The translations under genes and the position numbers were made by a program. From NCBI RefSeq assembly GCF_002217925.1, contig NZ_BCMF01000003.1, forward strand, positions 62,001 to 126,000: DNA of 64,000 nucleotides, read 5' to 3'. Below, in pieces: positions 26,478-35,762 of this stretch (position 1 is the first letter of the stretch; each line of letters starts with the position of its first letter). The stretch is from Secundilactobacillus mixtipabuli (GTDB lineage: Bacteria; Bacillota; Bacilli; Lactobacillales; Lactobacillaceae). The notes under the pieces are model-generated. The model had not been told where the DNA came from, did no database searches, and saw nothing but the letters and a program-made list of their open reading frames with translations.

Positions 26478-26873
26478 ATGAATGACTATGAACGTCAACA
26501 TTTAGAACGTATTTTATGTGATTACCCAAAGATTGATAAATATATGACTGTGAGAATGGCTGAACTTTCATATCCTTATCAAGGACACAGTCACGTATTA
26601 TCTAAACTAGCAGTGGGTACCATGCTGTTTGATGATTGTATTGGTACTGATCGCTGTTTGGCTCAACTGGAGGTTAATAAGAAGTGTATCCAGTTTTGTT
26701 TGAAACACTCTGATAAGGAAACACAGACAATTATCGATCGACTATATTTTAGCCATGAGAGGAATCTGACTTTAGAAGGCGTCGGAATGGTTTTAAATAT
26801 GAGTAAGTCCACTGTCAGCCGTAAGCGAGCAGCTTTCCTAGAATTTTTAGGTCAAGAATTGGGTTATTTTTAG
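26478..26873 (+). CDS. Phage-type late transcription regulator (RinA/ArpU-like)
   Basis: 131 residues from ATG 26478 (TTTGAGGTG site). The layout matches small phage late-gene activators: N-terminal helical part (LERILCDYPKIDKYMTVRMAEL), a middle about ion-pair-rich helix, then a sigma-region-4-like HTH (RNLTLEGVGMVLNMSKSTVSRKRAAFLEFLGQELGYF). In phages these proteins switch on packaging and lysis genes. Here it is followed within 17 bp by a holin, with no structural genes, so it probably controls the lysis cassette itself and perhaps the neighbouring secreted proteins. Confidence 0.72.
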   Translation: MNDYERQHLERILCDYPKIDKYMTVRMAELSYPYQGHSHVLSKLAVGTMLFDDCIGTDRCLAQLEVNKKCIQFCLKHSDKETQTIIDRLYFSHERNLTLEGVGMVLNMSKSTVSRKRAAFLEFLGQELGYF

Positions 26874-26890
26874 TGAAAGGAGATTTTAAC

Positions 26891-27277
26891 ATGACGACAG
26901 GAACGTTAGATTTTGCGTCAATCGTAACTTTAATTTGTACCACTATTCCAGCGGTTTATAAGCTTTTACATCCTTTTATTACCGAAAAAGTGGCTACTGA
27001 AAAGAACCGACAAGTTCAACAGTGCTTGCAGATTGCTGATAATTTAGCTTATTCAGCCGTAGCTGCGATGGCTAATTACGCGGCATTATCTAAGAGTGAA
27101 CGAAAAGTCCAAGCAGTAGACTATGTATTACAGCATATGGCAAAAACAGCTGGGAATATTTCTAAAGACGTTGTGGCCGATAAGGTTGAACTAGCTTATC
27201 AGGAATACAAGCACGTCACTTTGGGTGATAATCACGAAGCGGTTAAAGTTGATGAAACTGCTGCTGATCCAGATTGA
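26891..27277 (+). CDS. Holin of the LLH type
   Basis: 128 residues from ATG 26891 with an AAAGGAG site. One N-terminal hydrophobic segment (about 8-25: FASIVTLICTTIPAVYKLL), then a charged helical region ending in the LLH-like pattern SERKVQAVDYVLQHMAKTAGN...VADKVELAYQEY. LLH holins form membrane lesions that let endolysin reach the wall. It lies between the RinA-like regulator and a lysozyme. Confidence 0.75.
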   Translation: MTTGTLDFASIVTLICTTIPAVYKLLHPFITEKVATEKNRQVQQCLQIADNLAYSAVAAMANYAALSKSERKVQAVDYVLQHMAKTAGNISKDVVADKVELAYQEYKHVTLGDNHEAVKVDETAADPD

Positions 27278-27302
27278 TTAACTGCGAATGGGGGTAAATG
27301 AA

Positions 27303-27902
27303 ATGACAACTGAATTTGCTGACATTAGTTCGTTTCAGCCAGATACTTTAGATTACATGCGGAAGCTACATAACCACGCAACGGGTCTATTCGTTAAGCT
27401 AACTGAAGGTTCTGAAAATGGCTCACACTATTTGAATCCTAAGGCTGGTATGCAACTGTTAAACGGTTTTGAATTTTTCAAGTCGATTGGTGTCTATCAC
27501 TATTTTAGAGGTAACAGTCAGCGCTATGGAATGAACGACCCTGTAAATGAAGCTAAATGGTTCGTTAAAAACATCATTAAACTTGGTCTAAACAGGGATA
27601 CTGTGTGTGCCATTGATGTTGAGGATCAGTCTTTACAGTATAATGTGACCGCTGATATTAATCTATTTTTAGATTACGTGTATCAGCAAGGATTTCATTA
27701 CTTGGTCGTCTATGCCTCAGCCAGCTGGTTTAATAGTCAGCGAATTAAACGTACGCAGCTAAAGTATCAGCCGGCAATTTGGGTTGCTTCTTACGGTGTC
27801 AATCAGCCCGGAGTAGATAATGCCCAGGCTTGGCAATATACTAATAACGGGTATCAGTTAAAAACGGATTTTAATTATGATTTTGCTGGAATCTTACAAT
27901 AA
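27303..27902 (+). CDS. GH25 lysozyme (endolysin), catalytic domain only
   Basis: 199 residues; GH25 muramidase with the first catalytic Asp in FADISSFQ, the DxE pair in CAIDVEDQ and the barrel strands ending in AWQYTNNGYQ. No signal peptide, so it needs the holin to leave the cell. Phage endolysins of this family usually carry C-terminal LysM or SH3 wall-binding domains; this one stops right after the barrel. Start ATG 27303 with GGGGGT. It is 25 bp after the holin gene and completes a mini-lysis cassette. Confidence 0.88.
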   Translation: MTTEFADISSFQPDTLDYMRKLHNHATGLFVKLTEGSENGSHYLNPKAGMQLLNGFEFFKSIGVYHYFRGNSQRYGMNDPVNEAKWFVKNIIKLGLNRDTVCAIDVEDQSLQYNVTADINLFLDYVYQQGFHYLVVYASASWFNSQRIKRTQLKYQPAIWVASYGVNQPGVDNAQAWQYTNNGYQLKTDFNYDFAGILQ

Positions 27903-27994
27903 AAAAGTTGTCGAATTCTTCGGCACATTGACTTTATTGTTTTACGAATGGGGGAGACTTATAATAAGTTTGTACATAAAGGGAGGATATTGAA

Positions 27995-28897
27995 ATGAAC
28001 TTAAAGAAACAGCTAGGCTTGTCATTAGTTGTTGGCGGTGGTTTGCTATTCGGTTTATCAACCACTCAGACAACAGCACATGCCAGCACTTATTTACGTT
28101 ATTACGAAAACATTCCCAACAAGACAGTCTCAGTAACTAACAAGAACGCCTACGTTTATAACAATGGCCGTTTATCCCGTAAGATGGGTACCATGCGTTA
28201 TTACGGTTCAAAGGTTGAAGAATACTATGCTGCTCACGTGGTTAAGAACGGTAAAGCTTCGATCTACTACAAGTTCCGTGTGGGTCACCGTACTGGCTGG
28301 GTATGGCATGGCTACTTGAAATCAATTACTTCAAGCACTGGGACTACACCTACTACCACGCCAACTAGTGGTGAAACCACTCCTACTAACACTACAACAG
28401 TTGGTGGCAAGTCAACTGCACCTGGCACAACAGTTGATAATATGAATTGGTCGGCTATTGAAAAACGTGATGTTTTAGATAGTACACAGGAATACATTAT
28501 GCAATTGTTCCCAGGCACCATATATAACCGTTCAGTTGAACTGGCTGCTCAACAACTTTGGAGTGCCGGGTCAATAGATGGCGTAGATTTTAACGAAAGT
28601 CAGCAATCCTTACAGAGATGGCTAAGTACCACTCATTTCATAAGTGGAGACTATGGTCATATTGTTAGTTCATCTAAAACAATTAACAGTACCGGCTTTG
28701 TTGGGATTCCCTTCACGGTCAAAGCACCATATGATCATGCTGCAATTTTAAGAGCACTCGACCAAGCTGGTTATGATGCTAACGCCCGTTCTAAGTTTGC
28801 TGGTTGGTCAATTGGCGCTGAATATGAAGAACCAGATAATACAGATGAAGGGCCACAAGCGGGTGATGCTTTAGTTTACTTGGTGCCAAATCCATAA
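27995..28897 (+). CDS. Secreted SH3-like protein, paralogue 4
   Basis: 300 residues; same signal peptide and SH3/SLAP-like domain as the others, Thr/Gly linker (113-150), and a C-terminal domain related to paralogues 1 and 3 with a 20-residue insertion (SLQRWLSTTHFISGDYGH region). It ends AGDALVYLVPNP. It lies 92 bp after the lysozyme with its own promoter TTGTTT-17-TATAAT (about 27936-27964) and a GGGAGGATATTGA site. Function unknown; likely surface-associated. Confidence 0.82.
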   Translation: MNLKKQLGLSLVVGGGLLFGLSTTQTTAHASTYLRYYENIPNKTVSVTNKNAYVYNNGRLSRKMGTMRYYGSKVEEYYAAHVVKNGKASIYYKFRVGHRTGWVWHGYLKSITSSTGTTPTTTPTSGETTPTNTTTVGGKSTAPGTTVDNMNWSAIEKRDVLDSTQEYIMQLFPGTIYNRSVELAAQQLWSAGSIDGVDFNESQQSLQRWLSTTHFISGDYGHIVSSSKTINSTGFVGIPFTVKAPYDHAAILRALDQAGYDANARSKFAGWSIGAEYEEPDNTDEGPQAGDALVYLVPNP

Positions 28898-28928
28898 ACT
28901 AAGTTACTCATTTAATATTTAATAAATT

Positions 28929-28977
28929 AAACAAAGATGACCTAATCCTTTTACTATCGGGATTGGGTCATTGTTTG
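28929..28977 (+). terminator. Terminator of paralogue 4
   Basis: AAACAAAGATGACCTAATCC pairs with GGATTGGGTCATTGTTT. The same sequence, before IS insertion, stood between paralogues 1 and 2, so gene and terminator were copied together. Confidence 0.85.
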
Positions 28978-29039
28978 TCTAACTAGAGTTATAAAATATT
29001 CTTAGTATGTGAGAGCAAAAAGTAACTGCTAAAATTCAA

Positions 29040-29074
29040 AAAAGCGCCTCAACCAGATTGGTTGAAGCGCTTTT
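29040..29074 (-). terminator. Terminator
   Basis: AAAAGCGCCTCAACC pairs with GGTTGAAGCGCTTTT; placed after the minus-strand secreted protein gene. Confidence 0.85.
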
Positions 29075-29111
29075 GCGTAAACAAGTACTTATTTTGGGTT
29101 CAAATTAGATA

Positions 29112-29804
29112 TTAAGCAAAACCTGCGGGTGTATAGAAAAAGTTGTTGCTGTTACCAACTGAGTATTTAAGCGCTGAATTGTTGGTATCTACACCAAGGC
29201 TACCAGCTGATGAACCATAGAAATGAACCGTTAAACGATAGCGATAATTACCCTTATTGCTGATTTTCTGATCAGGTAATTTGAGCATGTTGTTCTTAGC
29301 GTAAACATAAGTTGTTTCACCAGCAGCACTTGATTTTGTGACTTTAGTTGATGAAATCGGTTTTGTATTCGCCTTGTCATTCTCAAAATATTCTACATAA
29401 CCATCTGTGGTAAAGCGAATCGTGGCATTCTTATATTGAGTGCCTTTCACAGTCGTTTTGGGTTTTGACATGAAATCCAATCCATCCATTGCAACCTCTT
29501 TGGATGCTTTAAAATTATGGTTGACACGAACTTTAAGATATTTTGCTGATGTTTCATGTCGAATACGATAACGTAAAGTGCCTAATTCAATGTTAGCATA
29601 TTGCTTGTTATTTTTCTTTGAAAAATATGAAACATATACACGCGTATTGGCAGGAATAGTGACTTTGCCAACTTTAACAGTCTTTGTGACTATTCTGTAA
29701 TTACTTTTAGCAGGTGTTTTAGTAGCCGCGTTAGCAGTACCAGCAAAGCCAGCTACTCCTATTGCTAAGGTCAGACCGGTAATGATTAATTTGGTTAATT
29801 TCAT
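29112..29804 (-). CDS. Secreted protein of unknown function
   Basis: 230 residues from ATG 29804 (GGGGGAGAGG site). Signal peptide 1-27 ends in TANA/AT. The mature protein is Lys/Thr/Ser-rich with an SH3-like strand pattern near the start (VKVGKVTIPANTRVYVSYFSKKNNKQYANIELGTLRYRI) and a beta-rich second half ending YSVGNSNNFFYTPAGFA. It is not closely related to the four neighbouring paralogues. No wall anchor is seen, so it is free or bound by its SH3-like part. Confidence 0.75.
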   Translation of the reverse strand: MKLTKLIITGLTLAIGVAGFAGTANAATKTPAKSNYRIVTKTVKVGKVTIPANTRVYVSYFSKKNNKQYANIELGTLRYRIRHETSAKYLKVRVNHNFKASKEVAMDGLDFMSKPKTTVKGTQYKNATIRFTTDGYVEYFENDKANTKPISSTKVTKSSAAGETTYVYAKNNMLKLPDQKISNKGNYRYRLTVHFYGSSAGSLGVDTNNSALKYSVGNSNNFFYTPAGFA

Positions 29805-29866
29805 TGTCCTCTCCCCCTTCAAACAAAGTATACCCCCCAATAAGAGTTGTTAATAGTGTTATTCAT

Positions 29867-30226
29867 TTAAAAGAAGAAGATACCGATTATAGTAATGAGT
29901 GCGATAACAGTCCACCAGTATTGTGCCAGAAAATCCCAAAAGTTCATCACACCGCGGCGACGCTCATACAGGCCAGTGGTTGGATTATAGACGAAAACTG
30001 AAGAATCAATGTGATCACCGTTGGCTGGTTTTGTGCCGAGAACCAAGGTATCTAAGCTAACATTCAATACCTCAGCTAATTTAACTAGCGTTTTAAGATC
30101 GGGTGTTCCATCGCCATTTTCCCATTTTGAGACAGCTTGGCGGGAGACAAAAAGCTGCGCTGCCAAGTCGTCCTGTGATAAATGTAACGCCGTGCGTAGC
30201 GTTTTAAGTTGTTCTGCAAATTTCAT
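29867..30226 (-). CDS. XRE-family regulator with C-terminal membrane helix
   Basis: 119 residues from ATG 30226 (GAGAGGAGCC site). The N-terminal HTH_3 domain is typical (LRTALHLSQDDLAAQLFVSRQAVSKWENGDGTPDLKTLVKLAEVL). A linker leads to one C-terminal transmembrane helix (WWTVIALITIIGIFFF). Membrane-tethered XRE proteins of this kind are common in Firmicutes and may sense envelope signals. It is upstream of, and on the same strand as, the secreted protein gene, so it may control it. Confidence 0.85.
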   Translation of the reverse strand: MKFAEQLKTLRTALHLSQDDLAAQLFVSRQAVSKWENGDGTPDLKTLVKLAEVLNVSLDTLVLGTKPANGDHIDSSVFVYNPTTGLYERRRGVMNFWDFLAQYWWTVIALITIIGIFFF

Positions 30227-30392
30227 GATCAGGCTCCTCTCTGTTTTGACTAGTTTGATTATGCTCGTAAGTGAAGTTAAAAACACGCAAAGAAGGGATA
30301 AATCATGCTCGAATCAACCCATATTTGCGCAACCTGGGGTGGCAAAACGTGTGTAATTCCCGATTATATAAGGAATGACGTAGTTGCGACGA

Positions 30393-30441
30393 AAAACTCG
30401 CGCTAATCTGCCATATCGACAAGCAAGCGCGAGTCTATTTT
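30393..30441 (-). terminator. Terminator of the MFS gene
   Basis: GACTCGCGCTTG and the complementary AGCGCGAGTTTT pair on the minus strand and are followed by T-rich sequence. Confidence 0.65.
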
Positions 30442-31625
30442 TAATCATGCAGTTTTTCGGGTTCTTTCAAAGTTAAGTGACCAAGCAGTGCGATAACTAA
30501 GAAGACGACAGCCACGAGGCAAACGCCATTCCATTTGGCAACACTCCAAGCCCAAGTCGCGGACAAGGTTCCCAGCGAACCACCAAGGAAGTAGCTGAAC
30601 ATGAAGATGGAGTTGTTGCGGCTGCTTTCTTTACGGTTCAGTGATTGGACAATGGCCTGATTGGAAACTTGGCTAAATTGGGTCCCCAGATCCAGCAAAA
30701 TAATGCCGATGATCAAGCCAATCATCCAGTGGCCGATGAGCCAGAATAGCAGGAAGGCTAAACTGGAGAAGAAGACTGATAGCCCAATCGTTAACCGTGG
30801 TGAACGATGATCGACTAGATCACCAATGTATGGCGCAGCTAAAACGCCGGCAATTCCGAGTAGGCCTAAGAGTCCGGCAACGTTGCTGCCTAAATGATAT
30901 TGGTCAGCAAGGTAGAAGGCGATGGTTGACCACATGACGTTAGAGACCGCGAACATGGTAAAGCCATTGAGGGATGAACCTTGAAGTCGACGCTGAGTCA
31001 CGAACAGGCGGGGGAGTGATTTAATCACGTTGAGATAGCTCAAGTTTTGATGACCACGAGGATCTCGTGGCATTGCCCGATGGACGATGAACAGTAGCAT
31101 GAGGTCCATGATTGCGGCAATTAAATAGATATATTGCCAGTCAATGACACTACCAAGCAAGCCGCTAAAGGACCGTGATAGCAGAATCCCAGTTAGGAGA
31201 CCACTTAAGACGGTGCCCAGGACTTTTCCGCGTTGCATGGCAGGCGCCAGAAAGCCGGCATACGGAATAATGATCTGCGGTGCCACGGAGGTAATGCCAA
31301 TTAAGGTAGTGGCAATGGCGAAAATCATCGCGTTGGGTGACAGAAACGCTGCTAGTAGAGCGATGATTGACAGTACCATCATGAATTGAATCAGGTGATA
31401 ACGGTCAAAAATATCACCAAGTGGCACGATGAGCAACAGTCCCACGGCATACCCCATCTGGGTCAGCATGGCCAGCACACCGACAATGGCTTTTGAAAGG
31501 TGGAAATCGTTGGCGATTAACCCTTCAATGGGTTGGATAAAGTTCAGGTTAGCGACGATTACACCAGTGGCAATCGCCATAAGTAAGACGGTTTTGCGTG
31601 AAATTGATTGTGGTTCTTTCATCAT
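30441..31625 (-). CDS. MFS exporter
   Basis: 394 residues, about twelve helices. The loop between helices 2 and 3 (VPLGDIFDRYHLIQ) is the MFS motif A type of drug and metabolite exporters (Bcr/YcaD/AraJ-like). The substrate cannot be told. It starts ATG 31625 or 31622. It is monocistronic; a double hairpin repeat lies upstream. Confidence 0.85.
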   Translation of the reverse strand: MMKEPQSISRKTVLLMAIATGVIVANLNFIQPIEGLIANDFHLSKAIVGVLAMLTQMGYAVGLLLIVPLGDIFDRYHLIQFMMVLSIIALLAAFLSPNAMIFAIATTLIGITSVAPQIIIPYAGFLAPAMQRGKVLGTVLSGLLTGILLSRSFSGLLGSVIDWQYIYLIAAIMDLMLLFIVHRAMPRDPRGHQNLSYLNVIKSLPRLFVTQRRLQGSSLNGFTMFAVSNVMWSTIAFYLADQYHLGSNVAGLLGLLGIAGVLAAPYIGDLVDHRSPRLTIGLSVFFSSLAFLLFWLIGHWMIGLIIGIILLDLGTQFSQVSNQAIVQSLNRKESSRNNSIFMFSYFLGGSLGTLSATWAWSVAKWNGVCLVAVVFLVIALLGHLTLKEPEKLHD

Positions 31626-31650
31626 ATAAAGAAGCTTCTTTCAAATAGAA

Positions 31651-31876
31651 TAGAGTGCGAAAGCGGGCGTTAAGGGACTGGAGCCTAAGAGCGGACTGAC
31701 AAAAATCCCGATTCTGGATTTTAGTCAGTTCACCCTTAGGTGCAAGTCTCTGCCCGCTTGAGCACGTTTAGGCTAGGGAGCAGGAAAGCTGTGACAAAAA
31801 TCCCGGTTTTGGATTTTAGTTAGTCCGTTCTTAGGTGCAAGTCTCTGCCTGCTTGAGCACGTTTAGGCTAGGCAAC
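31651..31876 (+). repeat. Long hairpin repeat, family B (one full and one partial unit)
   Basis: Unit 1 (31651-31778) opens AGAGTGCGAAAGCGGGCG and closes GCCCGCTTGAGCACGTTTAGG, with a central AAAATCCCGATTCTGGATTTT hairpin. The right arm is repeated at 31779-31876 with a second AAATCCCGGTTTTGGATTT centre and the same GAGCACGTTTAGGCTAGG end. Sister copies lie at 39336, 41288, 50651 and 54708. Confidence 0.8.
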
Positions 31877-32006
31877 AGGCATCTCTATTCAAAATAAGAA
31901 AGGACTCTCTGTCCTCACAATCAACCAATGGAAAATTTGGTATGTCATAGTTAGCTTCCTCAATTCTCTCATTCTGATATGTTGAACACGAATAGCAGGT
32001 TAGCTA

Positions 32007-32022
32007 TGTTTCATGTGGAACA
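32007..32022. promoter_or_regulatory. parS-like palindrome
   Basis: TGTTTCATGTGGAACA differs in the core by one base from the ParB/Spo0J binding site type TGTTTCACGTGGAACA. One isolated near-match in intergenic DNA may be chance. Confidence 0.3.
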
Positions 32023-32252
32023 ATTTCTTTACCTACTTTTAATTAGTGCCCAATTGTTAATTATACGACAACCAGCTATTATTTTAAAAATAGAAAAAAT
32101 CCCACACCATTTCTGGTATCGGATTTGGTTACTTATTCTGCTTGAATCGTCAATCATGCATTATTAGAGCATTATGAGTATAATTGACACAATTACAAGT
32201 TTAAGATTATTGAATAATCTTTTTATACTATATAGTTAAAGGAGAATGTCTT

Positions 32253-35068
32253 ATGTCTAGTAATAATCAAGGGTCCCCATTCATAAAATCAACGTATCGA
32301 GTAAAGATGTACAAAAGAGGTACTCAATGGGTAGTAGCCGGTATCACAGCTTTTTCTTTAGCAGGCATACTAAGCATTGCCTCAACGAATACAGCGGATG
32401 CGGCGACCGAATCAACGGCTTCCCCTGTTGCAGCTGTGTCAAATGCTGAAGGTAGAGATGCCTCTCAAGTTAAATTACGAAGTGCTCAAACAGTGTCAAC
32501 AGCTCAGCCTAACACTCAGCAGGCTGATGCAGCGGTGATTACACCTACGAAGACGACTGCTCCTGCTTCAAATAGTACTGCCTCAGCAAATCCCGTGGAG
32601 ACCCAAACGTTATATGAGCCTACCAACGAAGAACTGACCACTGCTAAGCAGCAAGCAAGTCAAACTTATCAGCAAACTGGTATTCCTCAAACAATCAACG
32701 CAATAGCTGATACTGCACCAGTGACCCAGTTACCTGATGAGACAACGAACGTTGAGTTGTTTCTCACTGCAGTTAAGGGTGATCAGCCAATTAATCTACA
32801 ATCTGAGATACAATCTGATTTTAGAGATCCTAATATTTCTGGTACTGAAGTTAATCAACAAGTTAAAACCGTTAATGATCTGTTTAAGTACTTTGACCAC
32901 TACAATGTGCAAGATGAATTACGTCCGTGGCGCTCTGGTGACGAGTCTTCTATAGACAATTACCGATACAATGGTACCCTTGGAACATTAGCACAGGATT
33001 TTGTCCGTGCTAATGATAGTAACTATGCCTCGAATAACACCTTTATTACTAACTTGAAAGGTTACAGTATCGATGAGCAAGCTCTGCAAAACGAAGTGGA
33101 TCAACCCGTTAACTATCAATTTGATGATGCAACTCAGACCTATCGTGCTACTATCAATATTCCACTCGTTAAAAACGACAGTACAATAACGATTAAATAC
33201 GTTTATACAGCGGATGCCGAAGAGTATGCGCAACAGAATCCTACTTATACTTTGCCGTCTTTACCAGCTGATAAGGTTCTTAGTGGTTTGAAAGGTAACT
33301 TTGTTCGGACTGATTTTGACGATGTTGATTCCTCACAATTGCCTCTTGTCCCTGCTCAGCAGGCTTGGGCTGAGGGTGTATTCAATGGTAGTAATCAAAT
33401 TATTACAGTGCCACTGAATATTACTAATGCTGTTAGTTACACGGAATCAAATGATGGTGAAGTAGAAGCTAAGACTCAAGTTAATGGTTCCTCAGCATTG
33501 AATGATGTTTATCGAGATGATTATGGTAGTAATAATTCTCTATTTAGTTTATCCGATGCCCCAGTTTATCCAGGGAAAACAACGTATCGTGATATTGTTC
33601 AATATCCTATGTTCTTACCAGAAGGGATAAGCCCAATTGCATTAGCTGAAAACGAGGACAAGGGTATTTTGGGCAAAATTATGTCATTGAATCAAATGGT
33701 CAGCTTGCACCGCAGAGTAAGACAGGTATTCCCCAGTATTTGCAAGTTGTTGTGGCCTTAAATGATTATAAAACAGGGCGAATTACTGCAAACGAATTAG
33801 CAATGGATTATGCGAATTTGGGTGCTAATTTGGACTACTCCGCTGTGACTGGGGCCGATCAGCAAATCTTTCATGATTTTTACAAAAAGTATTTTAACGT
33901 GGATAATACTCGCCAGCTCAATGACCTGATGGCACAGGAAATGATTAATACTTATCATCAGCAACCAGGTGCAGCATTGGTTGGTGCTTCTACCATGCAA
34001 AATTATTTCCCCGGCACTGAAGGCATGACCATTGATTATCAGAAGTTGCAGCAAAACCTTGATCAGCCAATTCAATTTATTAATTTGACTAAGCAAGCTG
34101 ATGGCACATATTCTGCCGATGGCGTGAAGCCATTAGTGATTCCCTTTACCAACATCGACTCAGATGTCACTATCCATTACGCCATCGCCGGTGGCAGTTC
34201 ATTGCCAGCTGGTGAGACGTTACCAGCGGATCAAACGGTTAAGGGTTATTTAGGTGAACCCGATGTAACCGTTGATGTTCCCGCAATTCAAGGACTCACA
34301 CCTGATCAAAATAGTGTTCAACTAAAATTTGACGGGACTATTGGCAAGCAAAAGATTACGGTCACGTACTATGGCCCATTAAGCCTCACCGTAAAATTTG
34401 TTGATAATGATAATCAAGGGGCTACTGTTGGTACTCCTCAAAAGTTAACCGGGACGATCAATACGAGTGTTGACTGGTCAGCAGGAACAATTCCGGCTGG
34501 CTATCAGCTGGCACCGGGACAAGTCACCAGCGGCCAATATAGTTTCACGGGATCAACTAATCCCGAGATTAATATCCATCTTGTTCACAAGAATGCGCCT
34601 ACCGGTGGTGTCAGCGATGGCGGACATAGTTCTAATCAGACTGGGCAGCCAACCAATAACGTGCCAACTCCTAACACTCCTGAACAATCTCAGGAGCCTA
34701 GCCAGGCAGTAGTAACGACTCAGCCTAACCAAGTGGCAGCCGTCAATGGAACAGCCACATCAAAGACTGCGAATACAACGTTAACGGAAAGTACACCACA
34801 AGAAACACGTGCGAGTGGGACGTCAAAGAATCAACAGCAAAAGGTAACCAGAGTGGCTAATAGCGCCAATTCAGTGGTAGGTAATTCTGCTAATGCTAAG
34901 CCGGTTTCAGTAGCCAACTCAGCAACGACCGAAACGACCTCAAGTAAAAACCAATTACCGCAAACGGATGAAAATACTCAAGCCACTCGCAATCTTAGTT
35001 TCTTAGGCATAGTGATGACGAGTCTGTTAGGCTTACTTGGTATCACCAAGAAACGCCGTCACAATTAA
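32253..35068 (+). pseudogene. LPQTD wall-anchored surface protein, frameshifted
   Basis: A large surface protein split in two frames. Part one (32253-33761) has a KxYKxGKxW-type signal peptide (VKMYKRGTQWVVAGITAFSLAG, residues about 17-48) and an Ala/Thr-rich region. Part two (to 35068) has beta-rich MucBP-like repeats (SLTVKFVDNDNQG), a Gln/Thr/Ser-rich wall-spanning stretch and the sorting signal LPQTDE, hydrophobic segment, KKRRHN. Part two stays open upstream to about 33650 as GQGYFGQNYVIESNGQ, which matches the register lost in part one, so a one-base deletion near 33650-33665 explains the break. Start has an AAAGGAG site. Either a true pseudogene, phase-variable, or a sequencing error. 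Confidence 0.85.
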
Positions 35069-35083
35069 TAGAAAATAGGTTAT

Positions 35084-35123
35084 AGAAAAAATCCGACACC
35101 ATTTCTCTGGTATCGGATTTTTC
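35084..35123 (+). terminator. Terminator of the surface protein gene
   Basis: GAAAAAATCCGACACCA pairs with TGGTATCGGATTTTTC. A near copy of it lies at 32092-32127, upstream of the gene. Confidence 0.85.
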
Positions 35124-35182
35124 TTTAAAGCAGTGATTAAATCGGCCACTCGCGGTCAGCCATTTAATTTAATCGGCTTTTT

Positions 35183-35749
35183 TTAGTCATCGTCATCATC
35201 ATCGTCTTCTTCAACTAAGCCTTCCCAGGCCGTCTTGCCTAAGAGAGCTTGCAACTGTTGAATGGCGTGGTTGTTTTGCTTTAATAGGGTGGTTAACGTA
35301 GCAGCTAGTGCTGGCCGGTCTTCCTTTTCGGCTAACTTGATGGCCCGGGTTACGAATAAGTTCTCAGTGTTGTAATCGTGAGCGGTAATGTCGACCATTT
35401 CGGAAGTGGTGAGGTACTTGTTACGGCCGTCTTCGTCCAGCATCTTGTAGTTGCTGTATTCTTCAGTTGTCGAAGGTGGCAGCTCGTTTTCGTCTAAGAG
35501 GGCTTCAGCAACCATGTCATAATCTTTGCGGGCTTGATCGATCAAGTCGTCATACAATGGGCGAACAGCAGCAGCCTCAAAGCCCTTCATGAACCATTTT
35601 GCTTGGTGAAGTTTCACATCCAAGATGCGTAAGTTGGCAACGATGTGGCCGGTCATAGCACCCGCGGTTGGGGTGTGGTGATCTATGTCAGCTTGCTTAA
35701 CTTCAGCTTGGTACTTTTCTTCTACTAAATCTTTAACATCTGTCGTCAT
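35183..35749 (-). CDS. dps: Dps-family ferritin-like protein
   Basis: 188 residues of the Dps/ferritin-like fold, which oxidises and stores iron and shields DNA. The helix with LRILDVKLHQAKWFMKGFEA corresponds to the Dps ferroxidase region, here with Gln-Ala in place of the usual His-His-Trp spacing. The second half (VDITAHDYNTENLFVTRAI) is family-like. It ends in an unusual tail of about nine acidic residues. It is 13 bp after the HMA-domain gene, in one unit with it, and near a metal ATPase. Confidence 0.82.
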   Translation of the reverse strand: MTTDVKDLVEEKYQAEVKQADIDHHTPTAGAMTGHIVANLRILDVKLHQAKWFMKGFEAAAVRPLYDDLIDQARKDYDMVAEALLDENELPPSTTEEYSNYKMLDEDGRNKYLTTSEMVDITAHDYNTENLFVTRAIKLAEKEDRPALAATLTTLLKQNNHAIQQLQALLGKTAWEGLVEEDDDDDDD

Positions 35750-35762
35750 ATCGTTATTCCTC

